A stretch of 64,000 nt of DNA from Aquipseudomonas ullengensis (GCF_014174475.1 NZ_JACJUD010000003.1:310001-374000), one strand, 5' to 3'; positions 29,617-40,290 are shown, counted from the first letter of the stretch. Numbers and translations: made by a program. The notes: a model not told the origin generated them from the letters alone.

Positions 29617-30654
29617 TCAGGGTGCGGGGTTGGGTTGTTCGCGGTGGATGGCGTCGATGGCGGCCAGCAGCTCATCGCTCAGCGTCAAGCTGGTGCTGGC
29701 CAGGTTGCTTTCCAGCTGCTCCAGGCTGGTGGCGCCGATGATATTGCTGGTGACGAACGGCTGTCGGGTGACGAAGGCCAGAGCCATCTGCGCCGGGTCC
29801 AGGCCGTGCTCGCGGGCCAGGGCTACGTAGCGGGTGCAAGCGGCCTGGGCCTGTGGATTGGTGTAGCGCGAGAAGCGGCTGAACAGACTGATCCGGGCAT
29901 TGGCCGGGCGTGCGCCGTTCTCGTATTTGCCTGAAAGCATGCCGAAGGCCAGCGGGGAGTAGGCCAGCAGGCCGCACTGCTCGCGGATTGCCACTTCTGC
30001 CAGGCCCACCTCGAAGCTGCGGTTGAGCAGGTTGTAGGGGTTCTGGATCGACACTGCGCGGGCCAGGCCGAGGCTGTCGGCCAGTTGTAGGAACTTCATG
30101 GTGCCCCAGGGCGTTTCGTTGGACAGGCCGATATGGCGGATCTTGCCGGCGCTGATCTGCTCGCCCAGTGCTTCGAGGATTTCCTGTAGAGGGGTGAAGT
30201 CCTGATCCTGGTGACGATAGCCGAGCTGGCCGAAGAAGTTGGTGTTGCGCTCCGGCCAGTGCAGCTGATAAAGGTCGATCCAGTCGGTCTGCAGGCGCTG
30301 CAGGCTGGCATCCACGGCGGCGCGAATGTGCTCGCGGTTGTGTTTGAGCGGCGCGTTGCGGATGTAGTCGATGCCGTTGCCGGGGCCGGCGATCTTGCTC
30401 GCCAGGATCCAGTCGGCACGATTGCCGCGGGCCTTGAAATAATTACCGATGATGCGCTCGGTGGCGCCATAGGTCTCGCCGCGTGGCGGCACCGGGTACA
30501 TTTCAGCGGTGTCGAGAAAGTTGATCCCGGCGGCCTTGGCGCGGTCTATCTGGGCGAAACCCTCGGCTTCGTTGTTCTGCTCGCCCCAGGTCATGCTGCC
30601 CAGGCACAAGGCGCTGACTTTCAGATCGCTACGCCCCAGTGGACGGTATTCCAT
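29617..30654 (-). CDS. tas: NADP(H)-dependent aldo/keto reductase, Tas-like
   Basis: 345 residues of the AKR superfamily, very like E. coli Tas: 'LCLGSMTWGEQNNEAEGFAQ', catalytic 'DTAEMYPVPPRGETYG' (Asp/Tyr), 'DLYQLHWPERNTN' (His) and 'IQNPYNLLNRSFEVGLAEV'. Tas can restore tyrosine prototrophy in starved cells but its normal substrate is unclear. Two in-frame ATG codons exist; the second (30654) is chosen because AAGGAG at 30666-30661 is six bases from it but abuts the first. Confidence 0.9.
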   Translation of the reverse strand: MEYRPLGRSDLKVSALCLGSMTWGEQNNEAEGFAQIDRAKAAGINFLDTAEMYPVPPRGETYGATERIIGNYFKARGNRADWILASKIAGPGNGIDYIRNAPLKHNREHIRAAVDASLQRLQTDWIDLYQLHWPERNTNFFGQLGYRHQDQDFTPLQEILEALGEQISAGKIRHIGLSNETPWGTMKFLQLADSLGLARAVSIQNPYNLLNRSFEVGLAEVAIREQCGLLAYSPLAFGMLSGKYENGARPANARISLFSRFSRYTNPQAQAACTRYVALAREHGLDPAQMALAFVTRQPFVTSNIIGATSLEQLESNLASTSLTLSDELLAAIDAIHREQPNPAP

Positions 30655-30742
30655 GTGCATCTCCTTGGTTGTGGCGAAAGGGAAACATCAAAGCAGGTTG
30701 CTATTTCTGCTGCAATCGGCATAATTTCGCGGCTTTCTCAGC

Positions 30743-30789
30743 GGGGATGCCTAGCCCGTACGAGAAAGAAGGTGGGGATGCCTAGCCCG
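30743..30789 (+). repeat. Two 16-base direct repeats upstream of the rplM promoter
   Basis: GGGGATGCCTAGCCCG occurs at 30743-30758 and again at 30774-30789, 31 bases apart. They lie in the divergent gap between the tas-like gene and rplM, about 70 bases above the rplM -35. Meaning unknown. Confidence 0.7.
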
Positions 30790-30861
30790 CCGAACCTTTG
30801 CCATAGCGGACGCGCTGACCCGAGCCCCCGATTAGCGTCTGTCTTAATGGTCGTCTTTGAC

Positions 30862-30890
30862 TTGTCAAAGCAAGCACTATTCAGTAAGAT
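30862..30890 (+). promoter_or_regulatory. Probable rplM-rpsI promoter
   Basis: TTGTCA (30862-30867), 17 bases, TAAGAT (30885-30890); start expected near 30897, giving a 35-base leader. A second TTGACT overlaps just upstream (30857). Confidence 0.6.
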
Positions 30891-30931
30891 CCGCCGTCTT
30901 ATTTTCAGGGCGGCCCCTGAGGCTATAGCGA

Positions 30932-31360
30932 ATGAAGACTTTTACTGCAAAACCGGAAACTGTTCAGCGCGACTGGTACGTCGTCGACGCTGCCGGTCAG
31001 ACCCTGGGTCGTCTGGCCACTGAAATTGCTAGCCGCCTGCGTGGCAAGCACAAGCCTGAGTACACCCCGCACGTTGATACCGGCGACTACATCGTCGTGA
31101 TCAATGCCGAGCAGGTGCGTGTGACTGGCGCCAAGACCTCCGACAAAATGTACTACTCGCACTCCGGTTTCCCGGGTGGCATCAAGGAAATCAGCTTCGA
31201 GAAGCTGATCGCCAAGGCCCCCGAGCGCGTGATCGAGACCGCGGTCAAGGGCATGCTGCCGAAGAACCCGCTGGGTCGCGACATGTATCGCAAGCTGAAG
31301 GTGTACAAGGGTGCTGTTCACCCGCACACTGCTCAGCAGCCCCAAGAACTGAAGATTTAA
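30932..31360 (+). CDS. rplM: 50S ribosomal protein L13
   Basis: 142 residues, standard length, starting [20 protein letters not shown]. It is an early assembly protein of the large subunit. It is cotranscribed with rpsI, which follows after 14 bases, as in nearly all bacteria. In E. coli L13 represses its own operon through the leader; whether this 35-base leader can do so is not visible. Codon choice is the biased, T-tolerant set of highly expressed genes. Confidence 0.98.
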   Translation: MKTFTAKPETVQRDWYVVDAAGQTLGRLATEIASRLRGKHKPEYTPHVDTGDYIVVINAEQVRVTGAKTSDKMYYSHSGFPGGIKEISFEKLIAKAPERVIETAVKGMLPKNPLGRDMYRKLKVYKGAVHPHTAQQPQELKI

Positions 31361-31374
31361 CGGAATAGTTCATT

Positions 31375-31767
31375 ATGTCGGCGACTCAAAACTACGGCAC
31401 TGGCCGTCGCAAGACCGCTACCGCGCGCGTTTTTCTGCGTCCAGGTACTGGCAAGATCTCCATCAACAACCGCACCCTGGATACCTTCTTCGGTCGCGAA
31501 ACCGCTCGCATGGTCGTGCGTCAGCCGCTGGAGCTGACCGAGACTACCGAGAAGTTTGACATCTACGTCACCGTTCTCGGTGGTGGTGTCAGCGGTCAAG
31601 CCGGTGCAATTCGTCATGGCATTACTCGTGCTCTGATGGACTACGACGAGGCGCTGCGTCCGGCCCTGCGTAAAGCAGGCTTCGTGACTCGCGATGCTCG
31701 TGAAGTGGAACGTAAGAAGGTTGGTCTGCGTAAAGCGCGTAAGCGTCCGCAGTACTCCAAGCGTTAA
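31375..31767 (+). CDS. rpsI: 30S ribosomal protein S9
   Basis: 130 residues ending in the conserved '[12 protein letters not shown]', whose last Arg touches P-site tRNA. It follows rplM after 14 bases and ends at a terminator. Confidence 0.98.
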   Translation: MSATQNYGTGRRKTATARVFLRPGTGKISINNRTLDTFFGRETARMVVRQPLELTETTEKFDIYVTVLGGGVSGQAGAIRHGITRALMDYDEALRPALRKAGFVTRDAREVERKKVGLRKARKRPQYSKR

Positions 31768-31782
31768 TTCGCTGCTACGTTC

Positions 31783-31821
31783 AAAAGCGCCCAGTCTCCT
31801 TTTCGGAGCTGGGCGTTTTTT
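31783..31821 (+). terminator. Terminator after rpsI
   Basis: GCGCCCAG...CTCC, loop TTTTC, GGAG CTGGGCG then six T. A long stem with one bulged T. Confidence 0.85.
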
Positions 31822-31913
31822 ATTGCCGCCTGTTTTTGCTGTGCGACAACTGGTCGCATTGGCCTAAGGCCCGATTGGCAAGGCTTTCAAGGTATTTGTA
31901 TCCAGTAATTACC

Positions 31914-31942
31914 TTGTCAGAAAAGGGGCTTTTCTTTACCAT
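31914..31942 (+). promoter_or_regulatory. Probable petABC promoter
   Basis: TTGTCA (31914-31919), 17 bases, TACCAT (31937-31942), about 80 bases before petA in a 255-base gap that is otherwise AT-rich and without a gene. Confidence 0.5.
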
Positions 31943-32022
31943 TCTGCAAATTTTGTGCGGCCCGATTTATTACTTAGTAGAGGCCTGAACAACAGGCCAC
32001 AAAGCTGATGGGAGACGACTGA

Positions 32023-32616
32023 ATGAGCAATGACGGCGTGAATGCAGGCCGGCGTCGCTTCCTGGTAGCGGCCACCTCTGTGGTGGGTGCTGCTGGAGCG
32101 GTGGGTGCTGCGACTCCGTTTGTGGGGTCATGGTTCCCCAGTGCCAAGGCCAAGGCCGCTGGTGCACCGGTGAAAGTGAATATCGGCAAGGTTGAGCCCG
32201 GCCAGCAGATGGTTGCTGAGTGGCGTGGCCAGCCTGTGTTCATCGTGCGCCGTACTGACGAGATCCTGGCCAATCTGGGCAAGATCCACGACAAGATGGC
32301 CGACCCGGAATCCAAGGACTCCGCGCAGCCGACTTATGTCGATCCGCAGAACCGCTCGATCAAGCCCGAGCTGCTGGTGTTGGTCGGTCTGTGCACTCAC
32401 CTGGGTTGCTCGCCGTCCTTCCGTCCGGAAGTTGCGCCGGCGGATCTGGGTGCCGACTGGGTCGGTGGTTACTTCTGCCCGTGCCACGGTTCCAAGTACG
32501 ACCTCGCCGGTCGTGTCTACAAGGCTCAGCCCGCGCCGAAGAACCTGCCGGTTCCACCGCACTCGTACGAGTCCGATGACGTCATCATCGTTGGCGTAGA
32601 CCAGGAGAAAGCATGA
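32023..32616 (+). CDS. petA: Ubiquinol-cytochrome c reductase Rieske iron-sulfur subunit PetA
   Basis: 197 residues. N-terminal twin-arginine signal/anchor ('GRRRFLVAATSVVGAAGAVG'), then the Rieske domain with 'CTHLGCSP' and 'CPCHGSKYD', which hold the 2Fe-2S cluster through two Cys and two His. It passes electrons from ubiquinol to cytochrome c1 in the bc1 complex of the inner membrane. It overlaps petB by four bases (ATGA). Confidence 0.97.
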   Translation: MSNDGVNAGRRRFLVAATSVVGAAGAVGAATPFVGSWFPSAKAKAAGAPVKVNIGKVEPGQQMVAEWRGQPVFIVRRTDEILANLGKIHDKMADPESKDSAQPTYVDPQNRSIKPELLVLVGLCTHLGCSPSFRPEVAPADLGADWVGGYFCPCHGSKYDLAGRVYKAQPAPKNLPVPPHSYESDDVIIVGVDQEKA

Positions 32617-33827
32617 TGGAAAAGTTCATGGCCTGGATCGATGCGCGCTTCCCCGCGACCAAGATGTGGGAAGACCATCTGAGCAAGTACTACGCCCCGA
32701 AGAACTTCAACTTCTTCTACTTCTTCGGCTCCCTGGCACTGCTGGTGCTGGTTAACCAGATCCTGACCGGTATCTGGCTGACCATGAGCTTCACCCCGTC
32801 CGCCGAGGAGGCCTTCGCCTCCGTCGAATACATCATGCGTGATGTGGAGTTCGGCTGGATCATCCGCTACCTGCACTCCACGGGCGCTTCGGCGTTCTTC
32901 ATCGTGGTGTACATGCACATGTTCCGCGGTCTGCTCTACGGCTCCTACCAGAAGCCGCGTGAGCTGGTGTGGGTGTTCGGCATGCTGATCTACCTCGCCC
33001 TGATGGCCGAGGCCTTCATGGGCTACCTGCTGCCGTGGGGTCAGATGTCCTACTGGGGTGCCCAGGTGATCATCTCGTTGTTCGGCGCCATTCCGGTGAT
33101 CGGCGATGACTTGACCATGTGGATCCGTGGTGACTACCTGATTTCCGGGATCACCCTGAACCGCTTCTTCGCCCTGCACGTGATTGCGCTGCCGATCGTC
33201 ATTCTCGGTCTGGTCGTGCTGCACATCCTGGCTCTGCACGAAGTGGGTTCGAACAACCCTGACGGCGTCGACATCAAGAAGCACAAGGACGAGAACGGCA
33301 TCCCGCTCGACGGCATCGCCTTCCACCCGTACTACTCGGTGAAGGATATCGTTGGTGTGGTGGTGTTCCTGTTCGTGTTCTGCGCCATCGTGTTCTTCTT
33401 CCCGGAAATGGGTGGTTACTTCCTCGAGAAGCCGAACTTCGAACAGGCCAACCCGTTCAAGACGCCTGAACACATTGCCCCGGTTTGGTACTTCACGCCG
33501 TTCTACGCGATCCTGCGTGCCGTTCCGGACAAGCTGCTGGGCGTTATCGCCATGGGCGCCGCGATTGCCGTGCTGTTTGTCCTGCCGTGGCTCGACCGCA
33601 GCCCAGTCAAGTCGATGCGCTACAAGGGCTGGATGAGCAAAATCTGGCTGCTGGTGTTCTGCATCAGCTTCGTGATCCTCGGCGTGCTGGGTGTTCTGGC
33701 GCCGACTGAGGGCCGTACCCTGCTGTCGCAGATTTGCACTGCTCTGTATTTCGCCTACTTCATCCTGATGCCGTTCTACACCCGGATGGAGAAGACTAAA
33801 CCGGTTCCGGAAAGGGTGACTGGCTGA
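32613..33827 (+). CDS. petB: Cytochrome b of the bc1 complex PetB
   Basis: 404 residues, about eight membrane helices, with paired heme histidines in 'RYLHSTGASAFFIVVYMHMF' and 'FFALHVIALPIVILGLVVLH', and the Qo motif as 'PEHIAPVWYF' (PEWY variant region). Two ATG codons in a row at 32613 and 32616; the first overlaps the petA stop. Ends as TGATG with petC. Confidence 0.97.
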   Translation: MMEKFMAWIDARFPATKMWEDHLSKYYAPKNFNFFYFFGSLALLVLVNQILTGIWLTMSFTPSAEEAFASVEYIMRDVEFGWIIRYLHSTGASAFFIVVYMHMFRGLLYGSYQKPRELVWVFGMLIYLALMAEAFMGYLLPWGQMSYWGAQVIISLFGAIPVIGDDLTMWIRGDYLISGITLNRFFALHVIALPIVILGLVVLHILALHEVGSNNPDGVDIKKHKDENGIPLDGIAFHPYYSVKDIVGVVVFLFVFCAIVFFFPEMGGYFLEKPNFEQANPFKTPEHIAPVWYFTPFYAILRAVPDKLLGVIAMGAAIAVLFVLPWLDRSPVKSMRYKGWMSKIWLLVFCISFVILGVLGVLAPTEGRTLLSQICTALYFAYFILMPFYTRMEKTKPVPERVTG

Positions 33828-34609
33828 TGAAAAAGCTACTTGCTGCATTTGTATTCGCTGCTCTGCCAGCCCTGGCGCTGGCTTCCGGTGGCCATGAAGT
33901 CCATCTCGACAAGGTCGACATCGACCTGACCGACAAGGCCGCTCTGCAGGATGGTGCGCGTACCTTCGCCAACTATTGCATGGGCTGCCACAGTGCCAAG
34001 TTCCAGCGCTACGAGCGTGTAGCCACCGATCTGGGCATTCCGGAAGCACTGATGATGGAAAACCTGGTGTTCACCGGTGCCAAGATCGGCGACCACATGA
34101 AGATCGGCATGCAACCCAACGATGCCAAGGTCTGGTTCGGTGCTGCACCGCCGGATCTGACCCTGGTTGCGCGTGTGCGCGGCACCGACTGGCTGTACAC
34201 CTATCTGCGCTCCTTCTACGAGGACTCCAAGCGTCCGTGGGGTGTGAACAACACCGTGTTCCCGAACGTCGGCATGCCTAACGTACTGGTCGGCCTGCAA
34301 GGTCGCCAGGTTGTTGGTTGCAAGCAGGTCCAGTCGGTCGAAGATGGCAAGAAGCAATATGACCCGCTGACCGGTGCGCCGATCACTCACGAGGCCTGCG
34401 ATCAGCTAACCATCGTGCCGAAGTCTGGTACTCAGACCGAGGCGGAGTTCGACGAGACTGTGCATAACCTGGTGACCTTCCTGGCTTACTCGGCCAACCC
34501 GGTCAAGCTGGAAAGCCAGCGCGTTGGTACCTACGTGCTGCTGTATCTGGCCTTCTTCTTCGTGTTCGCTTACCTGCTCAAGCGCGAATACTGGAAGGAC
34601 GTGCACTGA
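33827..34609 (+). CDS. petC: Cytochrome c1 PetC
   Basis: 260 residues: signal peptide (1-19), heme-c site CMGCH at 51-55, and a C-terminal membrane anchor (about 232-252, 'YVLLYLAFFFVFAYLLKREY'). It takes electrons from the Rieske protein and reduces soluble cytochrome c. Last gene of petABC; a strong terminator follows. Confidence 0.97.
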   Translation: MKKLLAAFVFAALPALALASGGHEVHLDKVDIDLTDKAALQDGARTFANYCMGCHSAKFQRYERVATDLGIPEALMMENLVFTGAKIGDHMKIGMQPNDAKVWFGAAPPDLTLVARVRGTDWLYTYLRSFYEDSKRPWGVNNTVFPNVGMPNVLVGLQGRQVVGCKQVQSVEDGKKQYDPLTGAPITHEACDQLTIVPKSGTQTEAEFDETVHNLVTFLAYSANPVKLESQRVGTYVLLYLAFFFVFAYLLKREYWKDVH

Positions 34610-34630
34610 TCTATCGCTGTACCGCTGTAG

Positions 34631-34664
34631 ACGCACGCGCCCATCATGGGCGCGTGCGTTTTTC
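34631..34664 (+). terminator. Terminator after petC
   Basis: ACGCACGCGCCCAT and ATGGGCGCGTGCGT form a 14-base perfect stem around one base (in practice a tight loop), followed by TTTTT. Confidence 0.88.
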
Positions 34665-34699
34665 TGTTTCTGTAATTCTGTTAATTGAGGAGGGACGCC

Positions 34700-35317
34700 A
34701 TGGCCGCGCCCAATAAGCTGGCCTGCTATTCCGACCCTGCCGACCATTACTCCCACCGCGTGCGTCTGGTGCTGGCCGAAAAGGGCGTAAGCGCTGAAAT
34801 CATCGACGTCGAGGGTGGTCGTTGCCCGGCCCAGCTGGCCGAGGTCAATCCCTACGGCAGTCTGCCGACCCTGGTGGATCGCGATCTGTCGTTGTACGAA
34901 TCCACCGTGATCATGGAATATCTGGACGAGCGCTATCCGCATCCTCCGCTGTTGCCGGTGTATCCGGTGGCTCGGGCGAATAGTCGTTTGCTGATCCATC
35001 GCATCCAGCGTGACTGGTGCAAGCTGGTCGATCAGATTATCGAGCCGCGCGGCAAGGAGGCGCTGAAGGCGGTGGCTCGCAAGGAATTGCGCGAAAGCCT
35101 GACCGGGGTGTCGCCGTTGTTTGCCGACAAGGCATTCTTCCTTAGCGAAGAACTGAGCCTGGTTGATTGCTGTCTGTTGCCCATACTCTGGCGTTTGCCG
35201 TTACTGGGCATCGAGCTGCCAAAGCCGGCCAAGCCGCTGCTCGATTACATGGAGCGGCAGTTTGCTCGCGAGGCTTTCAAGGCCAGTCTGTCCAATGTCG
35301 AACGCGATATGCGTTGA
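34700..35317 (+). CDS. sspA: Stringent starvation protein A SspA
   Basis: 205 residues with a glutathione S-transferase fold but no GST activity expected. Starts [20 protein letters not shown]. SspA binds RNA polymerase with sigma-70 and influences stress and virulence genes. ATG at 34700 has GAGGAGGG at 34687-34694; a start 15 bases earlier lacks one. sspB follows after 20 bases. Confidence 0.95.
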   Translation: MAAPNKLACYSDPADHYSHRVRLVLAEKGVSAEIIDVEGGRCPAQLAEVNPYGSLPTLVDRDLSLYESTVIMEYLDERYPHPPLLPVYPVARANSRLLIHRIQRDWCKLVDQIIEPRGKEALKAVARKELRESLTGVSPLFADKAFFLSEELSLVDCCLLPILWRLPLLGIELPKPAKPLLDYMERQFAREAFKASLSNVERDMR

Positions 35318-35337
35318 TTGCAGGAGGTCACCCAGTC

Positions 35338-35760
35338 ATGAACTCGAGTCGCCCCTACCTGGTTCGCGCGCTGTACGAGTGGATTGTCGATAACGACTGC
35401 ACGCCGCATCTGCTGGTCAATGCGGAGTTTCCGGGTGTGCGTGTGCCGGCCGGTTTTGCCAATGACGGCCAGATTGTCCTTAACGTGGCGCCGAGTGCCG
35501 TGCGCAACCTGCACATGGATAACGAGGCAGTCAGCTTTGAAGGGCGCTTCGGTGGTGTGGCGCATTCCCTGTTTATCCCGGCGGGGGGCATGCTGGCCAT
35601 CTATGCGCGGGAAAACGGCCAGGGCATGGTCTTCGAACTGGAGCCGCCGATCGATGATGAGATCGACGCTGAGGTCGAGGATGGCCCCGAGGATGATGGT
35701 CCGTCAGGCGGTGAGCCGCCGCGGCCCAGCGGACGGCCGAGCCTGAAAGTGGTCAAGTGA
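35338..35760 (+). CDS. sspB: ClpXP adaptor / stringent starvation protein B SspB
   Basis: 140 residues. N-terminal substrate-binding domain ('RPYLVRALYEWIVDNDCTPH'), acidic flexible linker, and the C-terminal ClpX-docking tail 'RPSLKVVK'. It brings ssrA-tagged and other substrates (in P. aeruginosa also MucA fragments) to ClpXP, which links it to AlgW upstream in the same pathway. CAGGAGGT precedes the ATG; a terminator follows at once. Confidence 0.95.
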   Translation: MNSSRPYLVRALYEWIVDNDCTPHLLVNAEFPGVRVPAGFANDGQIVLNVAPSAVRNLHMDNEAVSFEGRFGGVAHSLFIPAGGMLAIYARENGQGMVFELEPPIDDEIDAEVEDGPEDDGPSGGEPPRPSGRPSLKVVK

Positions 35761-35763
35761 AAC

Positions 35764-35794
35764 AAAAAAGGCGATCCCTCGGGATCGCCTTTTT
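35764..35794. terminator. Bidirectional terminator between sspB and dolP
   Basis: AAAAAAGGCGATCCC, TC, GGGATCGCCTTTTT: a near-perfect stem with A and T runs between convergent genes. Confidence 0.9.
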
Positions 35795-35811
35795 CATGGC
35801 CGCGCAATGCG

Positions 35812-37085
<1,274 letters not shown>

Positions 37086-37089
37086 TTAT

Positions 37090-37482
37090 TCACGTTTCAA
37101 AGGCGTTCTGTAGCCAGTTCAATTCAGTGTTCTGGCCGGGGCCGATGGCCACCACGTCAAAGCGGCAGGGCGATCTGGACCAGCGGCTCTCCTGCTGCAG
37201 GAAGTGCTGTGCGGCCAGGGTCAGGCGTTCACGCTTGCGCGCGTCAACGCTTTCCAGTGCGCCGCCCCAGCCGTTGTGCCGCCGGTAGCGAACCTCGACG
37301 AATACTACTGTATCGCCGTCGAGCATGACCAGATCGAGCTCGCCGCGCCGGCACAGCCAGTTCTGCGCCAGCAGGCGCAGGCCGTTGCGTTCCAGGTGGC
37401 TGCGGGCCTGTGCTTCGGCAGCGCGCCCGGTTTCGCTCTTGCTATTGATTGCTGCTGTCCGGCAGGCGCTGAACCTGGCCAT
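37090..37482 (-). CDS. yraN: UPF0102 protein YraN, putative endonuclease
   Basis: 130 residues of the UPF0102 family, restriction-endonuclease-like fold: 'RGELDLVMLDGDTVVFVEVRYRR' carries the E-x(n)-D-x(n)-ExR pattern of the nuclease core. Function unproven. The ATG at 37482 lies inside the end of lpoA, so the two overlap by 41 bases; no later ATG, GTG or TTG suits. Followed by a 154-base gap before gmhA. Confidence 0.85.
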   Translation of the reverse strand: MARFSACRTAAINSKSETGRAAEAQARSHLERNGLRLLAQNWLCRRGELDLVMLDGDTVVFVEVRYRRHNGWGGALESVDARKRERLTLAAQHFLQQESRWSRSPCRFDVVAIGPGQNTELNWLQNAFET

Positions 37483-39256
37483 TGCGAAACTCGGCCCACG
37501 GCAGCTGGCGCTCGATGCGCTGCGCTGGATTCAGGCTGAGGTTGCCGGACAGGCCTTCGACGCGACTGTCGGGCAGGGCCTTGAGTTGGCTCAGGCGCGG
37601 CGCCAGGCGGTAGGCGTCGACGCCCATGGCGTACAGGCGACCGAGGCTGCCGGCGGCTTGTGGCCACTGGCTGTCCACCTGCTGGCGCAGCGGGTCGTTG
37701 GCGTCCAACAGCCAGGGCGTCTCGCAGAAGCGGATGCCTTCCAGATCCATGTACTGCGCCGGGTTGGTGCCGCCAGTGTAGAGGTGCGAGGTGGCGTAGA
37801 CCGGCACGTCGCCAGCGTACTGGAAGGCCAGGGTCGGTTTGATCTGCTGGGCTTGCTGTGGGGTGGCGGCGAGGAAGATGAAGTCGATGTCCTGGCGGCG
37901 TGCCGGCTGGCCGGCGACGGCGGTGCCGAGGGTGCTCTGCAGGCGCTTGGCGCGGCTTTCGCTTTCACGCAGCTGGAACAGGTCGGCGATCTGCTGGGCC
38001 AGCTCCACTGGTTGGTCGACATGCTCGGCGGCGATCAGGCTGCCGCCGGCGTTCTGCCAACTCTGCTGGAAGGCGGCCAGGACGCGGTCGCCCCATTCGC
38101 CACGCGGCACCAGGGCTACGGCCCGGCGCATGCCGTCGGCCCAGGCGCGACGGGCGACTTCCCGCGCTTCGTCTTCGGCGGCGAGACCGAACTGGAACAG
38201 CTGTGCCGGCGACTCGCGGCCTGCATCGCTGTAGTTCAGCGCCAGGGTGGTCAGTGGCAGCTGTGGGCGCTCGCTGAGTTGTTTGACCAGCGGTTTCTCC
38301 AGCGGGCCGATCACCAGTTGCACGCCATCGGCCTGGGCCTGGCGATAGAAGTCATCCAGCGAGGACAGACGCGAGCTGTCGTAGAACTGCACTTGCGGCG
38401 GGTTCTGCCCGGCCTGCTGGGCCTGGTAGTGGGCAGCCATGAAGCCGTCGCGCAGGGCGCGTGCCACGGCGGCCAGTTGGCCTTGTTCCGGCAGCAGCAG
38501 GGCGATCTTTTGCAGCGGCTGGCCCGCGAGCTCCTTGAGCTTGCTCAGTTGTTGCGGCAGTTGCTCGGCGGCCGGGTGCTGCGGGTGCTGAACTTTCCAG
38601 GCGTCGATGGCGGCAAGTTGCTGATCCGGTGTGCCGGCGCTCTTGGTGGCCAGGGCCAGGCTCAGCCAGCCGTCCAGGTCGCTGTCGCCGGAGCTTTGCA
38701 GCTGGCTCTGCGGCAAGCTGGCGACCAGCGCCCAGATCGCCTCATGGTTGGCGCTGGCGGCGTTACCGCTGAGTAGCGGGGCAATGTAGACGCGCTCGCG
38801 GGCGGCAGCCAGGGTCTGGCCATCGGCTTCCAGGGCGCGGGCGCGAACCAGTTGGGTGCGTGCCTGTTGTTCAACCGGCAGTTCGCCAAGGCGCTCGAGG
38901 CTCGGGTGCTGCAAAGCGCTGAGGGCGCTTTTCGGTTTATTGCGGGCCATTGCCAGCTCGGCGCTCAGGGTGCTGGCGAAAACCTGTTGGGCCGGTTTTA
39001 GGCCTTCCAGTGGTACATCTTCGAGAATGCGCGTGGCGCGGCCCAGATCTTGTTGCTGATAAGCCAGGTCGGCAGCGGACAGGCGCAGCGATGCGGCCTC
39101 TTCGGCGGGGCTGGCGGCGGCTTGCTGCAGCAGCTGTTCGATACTGGCTTGTGGCGTGCGCGGCAGTTCGCCCAGGGTGGACGAGGGCGAGCTGGCGCAG
39201 GCGGCAAGCAGGCCGGCGAGGCAGAAGGCGGAAAGCGGGCGCAGGCAGGCGATCAT
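37442..39256 (-). CDS. lpoA: Outer-membrane lipoprotein LpoA, activator of penicillin-binding protein
   Basis: 604 residues. Lipobox LLAAC with Cys20, an N-terminal TPR-like helical part (about 30-250), and a C-terminal periplasmic-binding-protein type I fold ('KIALLLPEQGQLAAVARALR' onward). In E. coli LpoA stimulates PBP1a from the outer membrane. In P. aeruginosa the PBP1a activator is this orthologue (PA4423 by synteny). It lies divergent from rsmI, as in E. coli. Confidence 0.92.
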   Translation of the reverse strand: MIACLRPLSAFCLAGLLAACASSPSSTLGELPRTPQASIEQLLQQAAASPAEEAASLRLSAADLAYQQQDLGRATRILEDVPLEGLKPAQQVFASTLSAELAMARNKPKSALSALQHPSLERLGELPVEQQARTQLVRARALEADGQTLAAARERVYIAPLLSGNAASANHEAIWALVASLPQSQLQSSGDSDLDGWLSLALATKSAGTPDQQLAAIDAWKVQHPQHPAAEQLPQQLSKLKELAGQPLQKIALLLPEQGQLAAVARALRDGFMAAHYQAQQAGQNPPQVQFYDSSRLSSLDDFYRQAQADGVQLVIGPLEKPLVKQLSERPQLPLTTLALNYSDAGRESPAQLFQFGLAAEDEAREVARRAWADGMRRAVALVPRGEWGDRVLAAFQQSWQNAGGSLIAAEHVDQPVELAQQIADLFQLRESESRAKRLQSTLGTAVAGQPARRQDIDFIFLAATPQQAQQIKPTLAFQYAGDVPVYATSHLYTGGTNPAQYMDLEGIRFCETPWLLDANDPLRQQVDSQWPQAAGSLGRLYAMGVDAYRLAPRLSQLKALPDSRVEGLSGNLSLNPAQRIERQLPWAEFRNGQVQRLPDSSNQ

Positions 39257-39378
39257 GTAAACGTTCCTGGTACTTGATCAGATGAGTGCCGAATTGTACC
39301 CAAGGCCCGAGCCCCGTGCGATGCCGCTGCGGCGAAACGGGCTACAATGCGCGCTTTCCGACTTTTCGAGGTGTGCCT

Positions 39379-40251
39379 GTGAGCGTTTCCGCCGTTTCCG
39401 ATGTCGTTGCCGGCACGTTGTATGTGGTCGCCACGCCCATCGGTAACCTCGACGACATCAGCGCCCGCGCCCTGCGCATTCTGCGTGAAGTGGCGTTGAT
39501 AGCGGCGGAAGACACGCGTCACTCGATCCGCCTGCTGCAACACTTCGGTATAGCCACGCCGCTGGCGGCCTGTCATGAGCACAACGAGCGCGAGCAGGGT
39601 GGGCGCTTTCTCACCCGGCTGCAGGCGGGTGAGGATGTCGCGTTGATCTCCGATGCCGGTACGCCGTTGATCTCCGATCCGGGCTTCCATCTGGTGCGCG
39701 CGGCGCGGGCTGCCGGGGTGCGGGTGGTGCCGGTGCCGGGCGCATGTGCGCTGGTTGCAGCACTGTCGGCTGCGGGTTTGCCTTCCGATCGTTTCAGTTT
39801 CGAGGGTTTTCTGCCGGCCAAGACGGTGGGGCGGCAGGCGCGCCTGCAGCAGGTGGCGGAGGATTCGCGCACGCTGATTTTCTATGAGGCGCCGCATCGC
39901 ATTCTCGAGTGCATTGCCGATATGCGCGATGTGTTCGGTGCTGATCGCCCGGCCGTGTTGGGGCGCGAACTGACCAAAACCTTCGAAACGCTCAAGGGCC
40001 TGCCGCTGGGCGAGTTGCACGATTGGGTGGCGGCGGACAGCAATCAGCAGCGCGGTGAATGCGTACTGCTGGTGGCCGGTTGGCAGGAGCCCGAGGGCGA
40101 TGAGGCGGTGAGTGGTGAAGCGCTGCGCGTGCTCGATCTTCTGTTAGGTGAAATGCCGCTCAAGCGCGCGGCAGCACTGGCTGCAGAGATCACCGGGGTG
40201 CGCAAAAACCTGCTTTATCAGGTTGCGCTTGAGCGGCAAAAGGACGCTTGA
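39379..40251 (+). CDS. rsmI: 16S rRNA 2'-O-ribose C1402 methyltransferase RsmI
   Basis: 290 residues, tetrapyrrole-methylase fold: 'GTLYVVATPIGNLDDISARA' start, 'EDTRHS' and 'SDAGTPLISDPGF' SAM-site motifs. It methylates C1402 in the ribosomal P site. No ATG is near; GTG at 39379 with CGAGG at 39367-39371 is the best start. Divergent from lpoA; the rnpB promoter follows immediately after its stop. Confidence 0.93.
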   Translation: MSVSAVSDVVAGTLYVVATPIGNLDDISARALRILREVALIAAEDTRHSIRLLQHFGIATPLAACHEHNEREQGGRFLTRLQAGEDVALISDAGTPLISDPGFHLVRAARAAGVRVVPVPGACALVAALSAAGLPSDRFSFEGFLPAKTVGRQARLQQVAEDSRTLIFYEAPHRILECIADMRDVFGADRPAVLGRELTKTFETLKGLPLGELHDWVAADSNQQRGECVLLVAGWQEPEGDEAVSGEALRVLDLLLGEMPLKRAAALAAEITGVRKNLLYQVALERQKDA

Positions 40252-40253
40252 GC

Positions 40254-40282
40254 TTGTTCTGAAGCGTTCGGGTCGCTACCCT
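40254..40282 (+). promoter_or_regulatory. rnpB promoter
   Basis: TTGTTC (40254-40259), 17 bases, TACCCT (40277-40282), then 8 bases to the first base of RNase P RNA. It begins 3 bases after the rsmI stop codon. Confidence 0.6.
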
Positions 40283-40290
40283 TGGCGCTG

